Both the position numbers and the translations under genes were made by a program. Below the pieces are notes generated by a model, which was given only the letters and a program-made list of their open reading frames with translations, did no database searches and was not told where the DNA came from. From Acarospora socialis (taxonomy: Eukaryota; Ascomycota; Lecanoromycetes; Acarosporales; Acarosporaceae), in assembly GCA_025617375.2 (NCBI GenBank), contig JAMYGW020000001.1, positions 3,782,001 through 3,846,000 on the forward strand: a stretch of DNA of 64,000 bases. Reading direction: 5' to 3'. Positions 23,233 to 36,425 of the stretch are shown here, one piece after another. Every line of letters begins with the position of its first letter. Position 1 is the first letter of the stretch.

Positions 23233-26200
23233 CCTTCCCTCCCCCTCACCCTTCTTCTCAGAACTCGATTGCTTCTAGCACCAACAAAGCTCCAGGCGCA
23301 AGGTTGGCAAGGTCTCAGCAGCCTGCCTGGGGCTCTTCTGCTCACCCTCCGACTGCTCGCCGTGGCCTTGCTCCGCTGTCGACGAACGTTGCACAACCGC
23401 CATCGATTGCCTCGCCCTCGCGCAGGTTCAACCCTTCTGATACCACTTCTGCAACCTCGCCATTCGCATCCACCTTCTCGTCTGTACTGACCTCGTCGAA
23501 CCGACTGGTCAATAGCCGGAACAATTCTTCGAGCTCCTCCTCTGCCTCACCCTTCCCAACTCTTCAATCTGGATCACAGCAGCTTCCTCCAAGCCAGCTG
23601 CTGTCCTCCCCGAGATCTAGAACCATTACGCAGTCATCAGTTTCCCACCTGGCGTCTTCCGCCGCGGCTTCGACCACCGCATCTCAAGGAGGAGGAGGTG
23701 GGAGTGGCGGCGGCGGAGGCGCCTCCAGAAACGCTACGTTCTCGCCATCACTATCACAAACAAGCGTGAATTCACCAACGAACGCAGCTTTCGACCGTAC
23801 TGCCCCATCATCGTCATCTCTAAACATTACCAATAATAATTCCGCATCGGTCGCGAAGATTGTTATCGCCCAGCTTTTCTTACTCCTGGGCTCAATAACA
23901 GAGAAGGAGGGTAAAGCAAAGTGGGAGTCCCAGGCGGACCAGGTACGGAAGGTACGTTTGAGGGAGCTTGCCCTTTATTACTCTGAACGCACCTTTCCTG
24001 TGCTCTCAGAATCATAAGGCTTACTCTTACTAGTTGATTGACTCCAACGGCATGGAAGTATTCTCAAAGTACTTCCGCCGCCTTCTTGTGGGCAATTCGC
24101 CCGCAATTTTTGCTGGCATCAACCGCAATGTCGAGAACGCAGCGACATACCAGCTGTTGGTACAAGAGATGCAGAAAGTCTCTCGGGACCCTGATCAAGC
24201 TTATAAGATAGCCGAAGTGATTGATACTTCAGATGGCGACATTTTTCGGGACTTCGATCTTTCCACTTTCATGGACCACTTCAAACTCGATCCATTGGCA
24301 AAGACCATTCTAGCATTGGCTTTTAAAACGGTATCAAAACCGGACCTTAAGACTAAAGGTACGAATACCATTCTCTTCACTCTAAATGCACACTCCCTCC
24401 TGAGATTTCATGCCTAACTTCAGTAGCGGATGCGATTCTTTCCAATAATTTCCAGTATTTTCTACAAACTCTTGCAAATCCTCCCTTGAACGCCCTGACC
24501 GACCACGACCTCTCGCCGTCATTCCTTGCCGGACTTGTGGACCGATTTGCGCAGTACCCGCCTCGCAACCTGGGCGAGGAAGGAAAGGCCCGGGTGGGGT
24601 ATGCCATTCAACTGCGGTACCAGAAACAGGGTGTTCCTCTACCCCCGGAGGTCAACACGGCATTGCAGCTCGCTGAGCTTCTTGGTCCGGACCATGCACT
24701 TGTCCATCTGATACAACAGGTCGGGCCCAAATGCACGTCCAGCGGAGAAACCGTTAGAGATCTCCTTTCATCATTCGGTAACAGGCTCGATGAAGACCAA
24801 ATCGCGGATGCCCTACTGTACATGGCGTTCAGCCCTGATTGGCCACAGTACTCCCCAGCCGTATTTGTGACCACGGTACGAGAGCACATTGGTCCCAAGA
24901 GTCTTGCATGGTCTCATGTTATCAGCGGATTTGATCGAGAAGGCTTGAGAGTCAGCAAGGAGCAATTCATGGTGCTGTATAGCGCTCTACTACCCATTGC
25001 CCTGGATGGCTCCAGTGTCGACATACAAAACTTGTGGGGAGGAAGATGGAAGAATGCCGACACACAACTATCTTTCCTAATGGCGTTCCTCACTCTGTCA
25101 CCAAATCAATTGAATGCGTCAACCATCCCACAACTGCGGCAGGGCTTCAGCAGTGCTGACTTCTCGGATGCAAAGCAAACCGTTGCCGAATATGCAGAGC
25201 AAGTTCAAAAGAGTACAATCGTCTCAAGCGATGCTATGATGGCATTATTTGACATCCTTCTGCAATCTAGGGAATCGCTCATGACTCCAGAAGGTCAAGC
25301 AGTATTCAAAGAGGTGGTTGAGACTAATATGGATGTCTTCCTATGTTCGGCCTTTGGCGCAACAAAACCCTGGAACGAGATACAAGAAGGAATCTTTATA
25401 GAGTTGTTCTATCCGTTTCTCTTCAAACAACGCGAGAACTATGACTTCGTTTTACATGGACTTTGGAAGCAAGACAAGAACTGGGTGGCCGTGCGATTGG
25501 TCGAGGCACATTCATCGGATCCTATGCAATTGCCTCTACTGCTGGACCACGCCCGTGCACATCATTGGCTTGACGACTTGGTGATGCTCCTGAACGGCTT
25601 CGGGATAGATCTGGCAGCATATGCACATCGGCGAGGCTTAGTGGATCTCGATCAATGGGCGCAGCGAAACATGCAAAGAGGCCCTCAAGACTTTGCTCGC
25701 TCGCTTTCTAGGTTTCTAACCATCAAAGCTGAAGATGAACAACGTTCCGCACGGAAAGAGCAACTAGCTCCGAGGACGGTAAGCCTTGCGACCAAAACCG
25801 TTTGGACTTTGTTGGAATTTCTCGAGGATCATCTTGCAGATCGTCGAGATGAGCTGACAATGGTGCAACGATTATGTCTCGGCTCGTACCCACGGATCAT
25901 CAACTACGGAGAAGGATTCGATGACATTATCGATGCCAATGGGGAAGAAAGCAATATCCTCCCAGAAAGTGCGGATGTCAAAATGCAAGACTACTACAAG
26001 CAAATGTATAGCGGGGCAATGGAGGTCAGAGAGCTCATCGAGGTAATGCAGCAATTCAAAACCTCCCGTGAACCAGCCGATCAGGACCTTTTCGCCTGCA
26101 TGATTCAAGGACTTTTCGAAGAATACACCTGCTATCATGGATATCCCTTAGAGGCTTTAGCCACAACAGCCGTCCTCTTCGGCGCCATCATTAACTACGA

Positions 26201-29200
26201 TCTTCTTTCCGGTATCTCATTACGAGTAAGTTTGGGCATGATTCTGGAGGCTGTTCGAGACAACGGGCCCGAGTCCAAGATGTATAAATTCGGTTTACAG
26301 GCCCTTCTCAATTTTATTGACCGGCTTCAAGAATGGCCGGGCTTCTGTAGCCGATTGGTCCAGATTCCTGATCTTCGTGGCACCGAAGTATACAAGAAGG
26401 CTGAGGATGTGATGCATGAGCGGGCCAGTCAATCAAATCCGGAAGTCGATACCAACGGTATCAATGGATTTTCAGATGGTCTTGGTCTGACGAACGGCAA
26501 TATTGACGACTTTCTAGCTCCAGATAACACTATGCAGCGCTTCCGGTCCTTGCATGTGGACCCTCCATTGCATGCAGACGTCTATGAGGAGCCTGATGAA
26601 CAGGTGCAAGACAAAGTCCTCTTCGTGCTCAACAATGTGTCTGACCGTAATATCGAGGTCAAGCTCAAGGACCTAAAGGACACTTTGGAGGATAAGCACT
26701 TTCAATGGTTTGCCAGCTACTTGGTTGAAGAGCGTGCCAAGTTACAGCCAAACTATCAACAGTTATACTTCGATCTCTTGGACCTTTTCGGAGACAAAAT
26801 GTTATGGACAGAGGTTTTACGAGAAACTTACGTTAGCGTCATTCGCATGTTGAATGCTGAGGCTACGATGAATTCTACAATCGAACGAACACATCTTAAG
26901 AATCTCGCTGGATGGTTGGGTTCTTTGACCATTGCACGGAATAAGCCAATCAAGCACAAAAACATCTCCTTTAAGGATCTACTCATCGAGGCCTATGACA
27001 CTCAACGCCTGCTTGTCGTAATCCCTTTTACTTGCAAAGTCTTGCTACAAGCGGCTAAGTCGACGGTGTTCAAACCTCCAAATCCTTGGCTTATGGACAT
27101 CCTCCGCTTGTTGATCGAGCTTTACTACTTTGCAGAGCTCAAACTGAACCTCAAGTTCGAGATCGAAGTGCTTTGCAAGGATCTCCACCTGGATCACAAG
27201 AGCATCGAACCGTCGACTGGAATCCGAGACCGGCCTCATTTGGACGACGATATTTCTGGTCCTCCCCTCCCAGACGGATTAGACGCCTTTGATGACCTCT
27301 CTCTGGGCGTTCTCAATCGTGGGGTGCGAAGTGAGAGATTCTCTCCCGCCGCAATTGCGTCGACCCTCCCAGATCTCGAACCTCTCCTGACCTACCCACC
27401 TCCGTCGAACGGTCTCATCAGTCCCGAGCGTCTAAGACAAATTGTACGAACTGCTGTGCAACGAGCGATCTTGGAGATCATCTCTCCTGTGGTGGAGCGA
27501 TCCGTGACCATTGCCGCAATTGCAACAGCTCAATTAATCCACAAAGATTTCGCAATGGAAGCAGATGAGAACAAAGTTCGACAGTCTGCTCAGACGATGG
27601 TCAGGTCACTTGCTGGCAGCCTAGCATTGGTCACGTGCAAAGAACCGTTAAGGATGAGCATGACCAACTATATCCGGGTGATGCAACAGGACTTACCGGA
27701 CCAGGCTCTTCCTGAAGGCGCAATCCTGATGTGCGTGAATGACAACCTCGAAATCGCCTGCGGTATGGTCGAAAAAGCCGCAGAACAACGATCAATGCCA
27801 GAGATTGAGGCTAACATTGAAGATCAACTAGCCGCACGTAGGCGACACAGAGCTAATCGACCTAACGAAGCATACATAGATCCAATGATCAATCGTTGGG
27901 CATTTTTTATTCCGGAGCCTTACCGTCAGACACCTGGTGGGTTGAATAAGGAGCAAATGGCGATATACGAGGAGTTCACCCGACAGTCAAGGGGACCAGT
28001 CAGTCACATTCAAACGGGGTCAGCAGATAGCGGGCGCCAACTGCCTGATGTGCTCCAGGAGACATTCCCATCCGTGCCAAGCTTCCCGACGCCTGCTGAG
28101 ACGCCAGCAATCCCACAGCAGGCGTCACAACAGCACAAGCAGCAGCCACGTTTGCCACCGCCTTCAGTACCTATCAGTGGACCTCAGCATCAAGTCAATG
28201 GCTTTATGGATGTCAGTACCCTCCAAGACCGCATCTTGGACCTGCTCTCGGAACTACAGCGAGTAGCCAAAGAGGCTCCAGAGCAACATGTCAAGGATCT
28301 GCCACGAGAAAGCTCAACCTTGGATGTTCTCAATCAGCTGTTGTACCTCTTGGTATCGGCACCTCCTTACATCGAGCAGATTGCGCTTGCTATAGCACAA
28401 AGAATCTGTGTCACACTCTACAGTCAGACCGAGCAAGCCCTGGAGATTGAGGTTCTTGTCCAGCTCCTCAGCAAGCTCTGTCAGATCTCATCGGGTACTG
28501 CAAAGGAGGTTATCTTGTGGATGGCCAATACCGATGATGAACGCGCACTAAACGTACCAGTAACAGTTGCTCTCCTGAACAGCGGTCTCATGGAAATCCA
28601 GCGTGTGGACAACATCCTTGCAAAAGCCATACAACAGCGAAAAGTGGTGGCCGTAGAGTTCCTGTCCAACCTGATGAACGAAGTGCTACTCAATGAGCGG
28701 CCAATCGGTCTTCGAGCAGACTTTGCGAGCAGTTTGGAAGCTATGGGCTTGTGGCTTGCCGAAGATCCAACCCTCACCGCTGCTCAAGAATTGATGCGAA
28801 AGCTCAAGGAATCCGGCGTGCCTACGTACATTAACGGGGAGCCTGACGAGCGGTCGCGGTCCAAGCGTCAGCAAATGGAGTATATTTTTTCTGAGTGGGT
28901 GGCACTTTGCACTCATTCCAGTTCAACAGACAGGACCCTCTCTGCTTTCATATCGCAGCTGCATCAGAAGCGGATTATGAATACACAAGAAGAGTCGGCT
29001 TTGTTCTTCCGTCTATGTATTGACGCATCGATTGAGGTGTTCGAGCGGGAGGATATGGATCCGGCAGGAAATACCAGCGACGCATACATCTGGATCGATG
29101 CTTTGGCCAAGCTGATTGTGCTCTTGGTTAAGTATCAAGGCGAAGCCAACGGTGCAGTCAAGGGTAGCAAACCTGCTTACCTCAATTCCATCCTTGCCCT

Positions 29201-30562
29201 GATAGTTTTGGTACTGAACCATCACCATGTGATGCGAGGGGAACGTTTCAACCAAAGAGTGTTTTTCAGACTCTTCTCGAGCGTCTTGTGTGAGTACCAT
29301 GCGGTTGGTCGACAAGGTCCCGAGCAAGACCAGGAAAATATGCTCGTCTTCGCAAACATATTCCTAGTGCTACAGCCACTGCATATACCCGGATTCGTAT
29401 ATGGATGGCTGACTCTGATTTCCCATCGTGTCTTCATGCCTGGTCTACTGAAGATGCCAGATGAGATCGTAAGTGATCGCGCTAATACTCTTAATCTCGC
29501 GACGTCATTAACAAGATGTAGGGCTGGGAACCTTACGCGAAGCTGATGGAAGCGATGCTGTCTTACGTTTGTGAACTCCTCAAACCGCTCAACGTCGCAG
29601 GAGTAACTAAAGATATCTATCGCGGAGTCCTGAGGATTCTCTTAATATTACACCATGATTTCCCAGAGTTCCTTGCCGAAAACCACTTCCGTCTCTGCAA
29701 CGTCATTCCCGCGCACTGCACCCAGCTTCGAAATCTGATCCTCTCTGCCTATCCGTCGTCGTTCACCGAGCTGCCAGATCCATTTACTGCAGGCCTAAAG
29801 GTAGACCGGCTAGAGGAGGTTCGGAAGGCACCAAACATCATCGGAGATATCATTGGTCCTCTACGCCGCGCCAACATCAAAGACATTGTTGACCGTGCCC
29901 TTCGCAGCAATGACGTCTCGGAGGACAGCATTGCCGGGATTGCCGAAGCTATCTACCATCCGCCACGAACCGAAACAGGCATGTTGTTCACACCCGTGAA
30001 TGTGGACACTATGCTTCTGAACGCCCTTGTACTATACATTTGCCATACTGCTATATCCACCGCCGGCCAGAAGGGCGGTCCTACCTTTACCAACAATTCT
30101 CCACAAGCTTCTCTGATGGAAAAACTGGCTAAGGAGTTACGACCCGAGGGCCGCTACTACTTCCTTTCCGCGATTGCAAATCAGCTTCGATACCCTAATA
30201 GCCATACCCATTACTTCAGCTACGCGCTTCTCCACCTCTTTGGCACCGACCACGCAGATCAACAGGAATCGGATGTTCGACAACAGATTACGCGGGTGTT
30301 GTTGGAAAGATTGATCGTGCACCGTCCTCATCCATGGGGACTCATTATCACCTTGTTGGAGTTGCTCAAGAACTCCAATTACATGTTCTGGGACTTACCC
30401 TTTATCAAAGCTGCGCCTGAAGTACGTCATCTTCTCCGAAGCTGGCAGAGCACCAGCGAGATGCCTTGTACTGCAAGAGGCTTACATCTTCTTCTATAGA
30501 TCGAGAGGCTTTTCAGCGCCTTATTTCATCACATCAACCAGAGTCCCAGGAGCCTTGTCTAA
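23229..30562 (+). CDS. NOT1: CCR4-NOT complex scaffold subunit NOT1
   Basis: Five exons, 23229-23951, 24034-24358, 24424-29468, 29522-30421 and 30500-30562, give 2351 aa with a consistent frame. The N-terminal 200 residues are Ser/Pro/Gly-rich. Conserved segments in order: SNGMEVFSKYFRRLL (about 245), HEAT-type helices, the MIF4G CAF1-binding domain (about 1075-1270, including VLFVLNNVSDRN and LAGWLGSLTIARNKPI), the DUF3819 CAF40-binding module (about 1350-1500, with RAILEIISPVVERSVTIA) and the C-terminal NOT superfamily domain (about 1830-2351). NOT1 is the platform that holds the CAF1/CCR4 deadenylases and NOT2/NOT3, driving mRNA decay and repression in the cytoplasm. Length matches fungal orthologues. 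The last exon encodes only 20 residues. Confidence 0.97.
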
Positions 30563-31447
30563 ACGTTCGGACGTATGTGATGATCAGATGGGGATGGTCG
30601 GTCATGGATGTTTACATGTGCGGAAGCGTAGACAATCGATCTTGATGTGGAGGTCGTGGACTCTGAATTGACGTTTTCGATAAGTGTTCTTGCATTGCGA
30701 TCGTGGTCTGCATGTCTCTACGTTCTCGGCATCGGAGCGGCGACGGAGTAAAGCTTCATCTTACTTCTCTCTCGTCGCGCCCTATCTACGGTCATTGTTT
30801 ATGAGGAAGCACCAGACATGATTGCAAAAGAACCAAAAGGCGTGGATATTATTAAACTTAGTTGTATCATATCGGTGTCGTGTGAGGGAATGCAGGACAC
30901 TGGGTGTATCTTGACTAGCAGATCATGCATGTTCTCATCGAAGTGTCTTACCGTAATTCGCAGCTTTAGGACTACGGTTTTCAGTCCGCCCTTAACATAC
31001 CGTGATATTGCTGGCAGAGACCTTAAATCTTATCACCTTTTCAACATGACATTCCATTACTCTTTAATCTTGTAGGAATCCTACTTTGGAAGCTCGAGAC
31101 CAGCCTCACCCTTTGATTACCGCCTACTTTGGAGAGCATCATACAAAAGGACAACAAATGTACAGTCCTGGGCTCGATTGAAAGGTTTGCTCATTCTATG
31201 TGTTGCGTTCCACCAGCTTATCGCTCTCCTGAGTTACATTAAGATCGCGGAAGCTCCAAAATCACTTTTACGAGTTGGTGACCTAGACATTAAGTTCTCT
31301 TAGAAGTTTGACCGGTCTCTCTATATGAGTAGCTTGCAGTGCATTTTGCATTGTTTATGCCATGCAAGTAGATGTTGGCATGTGATATGTTTATAAACTT
31401 CCCGCAACGCGACGTCATCTCTCCTCGAAGTCTTCCTCGCCGCCATC
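30563..31447. other. Intergenic, presumed seipin promoter
   Basis: About 0.9 kb between two genes on the same strand. It should hold the NOT1 3' UTR and the seipin promoter. One 85-codon frame at 30818 lacks coding character. Nothing else is supported. Confidence 0.45.
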
Positions 31448-32803
31448 ATGGCGGACACTCAAGAGGAGCGATCACTCGTTGTAGAGACCTTGGTACGGCG
31501 CATTGCAATCATCACAAGCTCGCCAATTGATTGTGATAGGAAACAGCTTTGACTCCCGTCCGCGCCGCTCTCTCGAAGCCGGCGCAGCGCGCTTACCTTG
31601 GGACGTTCGTATTCGCTGCAACGAGCTTGACATTACTCGGCATCGCTACCGTAGCTTACGCCTTGTTCTATCTGAACTTCGTGCCGCAAGTGGGATTCGA
31701 GCGGGTCATACATCTGCAATTTGGGTAAAGGCAAATCGGTTCAACTGTTAAAAGGTGCTGATGATAACCAGCAATGGCAACCCTCAAGGAGTGGTCGCTC
31801 TCGGCACACGTTTGGTGTCCTTACAACATTACGACATAACGGTCAATCTCAACCTCCCGCGAACCCCGTCGAACATCGCCGCGGGAAACTTCATGCTCGA
31901 GCTATCTCTCCTCTCTCCATCATCCGATAGCCTTCTGAGTACAAGTGCGCCCTCCGAGGTTCTTGCGCATTCCCTGCGGCCAGCTATCCTTACTTATGCG
32001 TCGCCGATCATCGACACCGCCAACAAGGTCTCTCAGCTACCATGGTTTCTCCTGGGCTGGCGTAAAGAGGCGGAGAGGTTGGAGGTCAGCATGATGGAGG
32101 GAGTAACGTTCGCCAAAGGATGGCGCAATGTACCCAGCACCTTGAGACTGGAAATACATAGCGCGGAACCGATGCAGATATACGAAGCTACTGTCAAACT
32201 CGTTGCGAAATTCTCGGGGCTACGGCAGGTTCATCCTCTGTATTCTGGGGGTGACTTTACTAATCTGGACACGTTCGTAGCTGGATCATGTACAACCATC
32301 GGATTCTCTCTTTTCTCGCCTTCACTGGTACCTTCTGGTCCGTGTCCATGACTTCTAGCTTCGTTGCATGGTTTGCGCTCTCGACGTATTTCTCGTCGTC
32401 CTCCGATGAACAAGGACGCATTAAACAGGACCCGGATACCATGGACAGTCAAGCCAATGGCGCCGTCAAGACTGAAGAAGATGACGAAGAATCCTTTGAT
32501 GCCTTCTCTACGGAAGATCTATCTGATACGCAACGGACGTTCCCGACGTTGGGGAGGCAGATGCCACTCAGGTTTCCCGGCCGGTCCAGCGAGGGGGTGA
32601 AATGGGAAGAGACTGAAGAACAGATGAAGCGGACCGCGGGGAATCAGCCATTAACCGGTGAGGCGGACGATGAAGACGAGTATATGGAGAGGCGGGGCGG
32701 TAGGACTGACTCGGGACTTGGAACTAGTCTAGATGAGGAGGCAAGTAGGAAGGAAGGGGTGCAGAGGCGAAGGAATCGATTGTTCGGCGGTGGCGGACGG
32801 TGA
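31448..32803 (+). CDS. SEI1: Seipin, ER lipid-droplet assembly protein
   Basis: Four exons, 31448-31492, 31540-31724, 31772-32224 and 32281-32803, give 401 aa. An N-terminal membrane helix (about 34-58, TFVFAATSLTLLGIATVAYA) is followed by the lumenal beta-sandwich with SLQHYDITVNLNLPRTPSN and GNFMLELSLLS, then a second helix starting MYNHRILSFLAFTGTFW. The C-terminal ~130 residues are acidic and end in Arg/Gly-rich sequence. Seipins form rings at ER-droplet contacts and control droplet growth. The third intron (32225-32280) must begin GC, not GT, to keep the conserved GLRW-MYNHR junction; the adjacent GT at 32229 would shift the frame into an early stop. Confidence 0.92.
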
Positions 32804-33180
32804 ATGATGCTTGGTGTTTCTTGTAGTGGGTCCTGTAAAGAATGGCAACCAGCCTTGCTATTTCCCAACAACTACCCGATCCGAGCGGATATTGTCTACA
32901 TCGGTAATGGCATTGTAAACTTGTGCTTGTCTGAGCGGGAAATGTCCGGCACTTGGATGGATTCTCTATGATCCCCGTGTATATTGGTGTATACCTTATC
33001 TCTCTTGTCCGGGCGAGTACGTGCCTCATCAAGCTTAGAAAAGGCACCTAGCTACGCTCACACGTCAATGCCAGACCTCAAGTGATGCGCTTGGCAACGT
33101 TGTACGACTGACGTAGAAGCGTACATCACACATCAGCGATCGACGTACAAACCATCTGCTTATCACCAGTTTCCTTTAGC
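32804..33180. other. Short intergenic region
   Basis: About 380 nt between seipin and the next gene on the same strand. No gene, repeat or clear promoter motif identified. Confidence 0.5.
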
Positions 33181-34385
33181 ATGGCGAGTGCTTCGGAGTT
33201 ACAAGCGCTGCTACGCTTTCTTTCCCAAGATGCCAAGGTGCCACTACCGACGGCGATGAGCAAGGTCAAGGACCTTCGTCAAGCCGGTCTTACAAGGTTG
33301 GGAAATCATAGAAGTGGTACGACTAGGCCGACAGCAAAGCTGATATGTTCAGTCCTGCCTCCTTATCTCAATCGGATCTACAGACCCTGAAGACTATCTT
33401 TCCAGACGAGAAGCTCGCCAAACAAGTCCTCAGTGCCGCAAAGCGCGCGGGCAAGAAGCGGAAGTCAACGGATGAAGGCGCCGCTGTCTCTCCAAAGCGG
33501 ACCAAGAAGCAGACCGGGGACGAGCCTCTCACGCCTAAGGCAATCGAGGAGTCTCTGGCGCTTCCAAGCTCGACTCGGGACGAGCAGGAACTCGCTGGAA
33601 TTACCATCATCACCAACCGAGCGCCACTGGTTCTGGCCTTCGCCGTGACACTGTTGAAGTACACGATGCCGGAGCAGCCACTATCGAGTCGACTGAGTCT
33701 GGCGCAGGCGGTGGTCAGTGCCAACAGCAGGACCAAGGCCGTGAGTCTGGGGTTGGAGAAAGGCAGAAGTGCGGAAGAGGAGGGCTGGGGGAAGGGGCAG
33801 CCCGTCGTCAAGGTCATGGGGCGCGAGGTCAGGGTTCTGAAGAGGTGGGGCTACGCTTTGAATGACGATGGGAAGGACGTGGATCAAGATACAGTGGAGA
33901 CCGAAGAGTCTGTAATGAAACAGGAGCACGAAGTTGCACAGACATATGAGAACGCCCCGGAGCCGGCACTGTGGGGCTTGGATCTGGAGGCGCTACGGTC
34001 TTCGAACGGTCCCTTGGCCACTGGTGCGTCATCCCGAGCGTCCTCCGATCTACCCATCTTCACGGCGCAATCGGCACGCGCGTATCTGATGAAGAGCTTC
34101 TCGACCGCGCCAAAGTCGTCGGGGGAAGAACTCGGTGCCTCTCCCCGGAAGAAGCAAGCTACGGCGATTGCAGAACAAAGGGAAGAGAATCTGGGTTCTT
34201 TACTCAGTGCGCTGGATCTCCTCTTCGCGTCATGGGCGCATGTCCTGAGTACAGATGAGCTGGACCGCAGGGCGTGGTCTTGGTATGTTCATGTGCGACC
34301 GGAGGTTCAGAATGGCGTTGCTGGCTGGGGCGGGAAGGGGGAGGTTAAGCTTTCAGAGATTCTAGGGCTGCGGAGGAAGGGGTGA
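33181..34385 (+). CDS. Conserved fungal protein, function not recognised
   Basis: Two exons, 33181-33296 and 33353-34385, give 382 aa. The N-terminal 30 residues look like a small helical domain (SELQALLRFLSQDAKVPL). A Lys/Arg-rich stretch about residues 72-90 (AGKKRKSTDEG, SPKRTKKQ) resembles a bipartite nuclear signal. Next is a strongly conserved-looking core, ITNRAPLVLAFAVTLLKYTM and PLSSRLSLAQAVVSANSRTK, and then GQPVVKVMGREVRVLKRWGY. The C-terminal part has a helix-rich segment ending near the stop. I recognise the core as something I have seen in fungal proteomes but cannot name the family. A nuclear role is an inference from the basic stretch. Confidence 0.8.
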
Positions 34386-35636
34386 TGATGTGCTGCTGAG
34401 AGCTCCACGTCAAAGGTGTGCCGTACAACATTGCTACCAACGTTACCTTGTGGTTTCAATCTCTGGAGCAAGAGACTCCAAGCTCCATGGGTTGACCAGA
34501 GCCGAAAGGGAGCCCACTGCAGCAGATGTTGGTCATTGCCAACGGAACATCCTCTCAAAGCGCCTTGCCATGCATGCTTCGCAGCAAGAAAGGGGCACTT
34601 GCAACCCTGCGGCCTGGTTCAACATGGATGCGCGCATCACGACGCTAGGACTGAGAAGGGGCATTATAGTGCCCGGAAGTCTTGATGAGTCTATTGCAAG
34701 ACCGTCGATCTGTACCATGAAGGTCGGTGTGGGTCTTCAGCTTACTTGCTCGGCCTCCGGGTAGTGCGTTGAATCGGGTGAAATCTGAGGCTCGTCATAG
34801 GGACGGTAGCAGGACCTAGGACATAGCGCGCATGCTTGGGTCTTGTGACTCGAGATCATCACTCACCTACGTGAACCCTAACAAATCTTCGATTCCTGGG
34901 TAGGTAGAGGAAATTCGTTTTGATGATTGTGATCTCATGAAAACTCATATGCTAGCTACATGATACAGTATTGGTACCACCACCGTCACCCTGTCCCGAG
35001 AATATCATGACCTCATCTACCTGTCCACTCTGCATGTAGCCCGTCCTAAAGCACTCTTCATAATTAGCTTCAAGGCACCGGCAACGATCAGATGCACGAA
35101 CGCGAGAGGTAATGCTTGGAGAGGTCAGACTGTTGAGCTTGAATATTTTGTGGATACTTCATGGGTATTCAGAAGTTATCGTTTAGAAGAAGAGGTCATC
35201 ATCGGTGGTCAGTGAGAGGGAAACGCTGTGAGATATGTAGCTTACCGTTTCTTTTTGCTGTTAGGATTCTTTTCTACCTGACAATGAGTTTCGCTGCCTT
35301 GCGCAGTCTTGGCATCTACAGTGACAAGGTGACAAGGGCCTCCCTCATGTATCATCAAAATGGTTGAAGATGGAGGGCATCCTTTTCGAGAGGTACTCAA
35401 ATTTCCCGAGCTAAGACAGTTGCCGTTAGCGCTTCGTCTGCTCCTTCCTGCCAATTATGCACACCCCACACTGCCATCCGCTGCGGCTCAAACGAAGTAC
35501 CTACACATTGCTGATAGCTGCCCCACTAATATCATCTGCTGCTGATTGACAACGTGCGCATAGCTTTGTTCCGGTATCGAAAAGCAGGGTCAGATCTGTT
35601 GGGTGCAGCTCAGTCTGCCGAGGGAAGATTCTGAAA
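34386..35636. other. Intergenic, presumed NTF2 promoter
   Basis: About 1.25 kb with only overlapping short frames in several phases. The frame at 34390-34764 (124 codons) follows the previous stop directly and has no coding character. No RNA gene or repeat recognised. Confidence 0.45.
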
Positions 35637-36425
35637 ATGGGAGGTATGTCGATATCCTGATACGCTCACTGCCCAAGTCTTCCATCCAATGTGACATGAG
35701 ACAAGGCAGCACAAGCAGGAAGCAAACAACAGCTTTAGAATCTGCTGGCTGACATACGCCACATAGACTTCGTAAGCATCGCCAGTAAGTCCTAGCCTGC
35801 TGTCCGTCACGCGAGGCGCCGTCGACTCTCGTTGGCGCAAAAGCTCTCTTGGGCGGAAAACTGATGGGTCAAAAGAGCAGTTTACGGAGTTCTACTACAA
35901 CACCTTCGATGACCAGCGACAGAATCTAGCGGCGCTATACGTATGGTACCCCTTGGTTTTGTCGTGTACGCTAGGCATAGCATATCTAACAACAAGCCTG
36001 TTATGCAGCGCGACAACTCGATGCTCACATTCGAGACCACCGCGCTCCAAGGTGTCACCGCCATTATCGAGAAGCTCACGGTGAGTCTGGAACGAAGCCG
36101 AGGGGGGATCTTGTCAGTCAGGTGTCTATGCTGATAAACTCGGGTGCAGACCCTACCTTTCACCAAAGTCGCCCACCAGCTCGACACCATGGACGCTCAA
36201 CCCTCGAATGAGAACGGTGGGATCTTGGTCCTGGTCACCGGGAAACTGCTGGTATGTTCTTGAGAGTCACGTCGCAAACACCCAGTGTGCTAATCCGATC
36301 TGTCGCTGTACTAGGTCGACGAGGAAAAACGGCCGATGAACTACACGCAAACCTTCCAACTGTTGCCCGATGGCGCGGGAAGCTATTTCGTTTTCAATGA
36401 TGTTTTTCGTCTTGTCTATTCTTAG
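35637..36425 (+). CDS. NTF2: Nuclear transport factor 2
   Basis: Six exons, 35637-35643, 35767-35784, 35876-35940, 36009-36080, 36150-36251 and 36315-36425, rebuild a 124-aa protein, exactly the usual NTF2 length. Readable blocks are QFTEFYYNTFD, RDNSMLTFETTALQG, KVAHQLDTMDAQPS, GGILVLVTGKLLVD and YFVFNDVFRLVYS. NTF2 dimers carry RanGDP into the nucleus through FG-nucleoporins. The first two exons are tiny (7 and 18 nt): ATGGGAG is joined to ACTTCGTAAGCATCGCCA and then to AGCAG. The result, MGDFVSIAKQFTEFYY, matches the family N-terminus, which is strong support for splicing that no simple ORF scan would detect. The acceptor of exon 3 is AAG. Confidence 0.92.
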
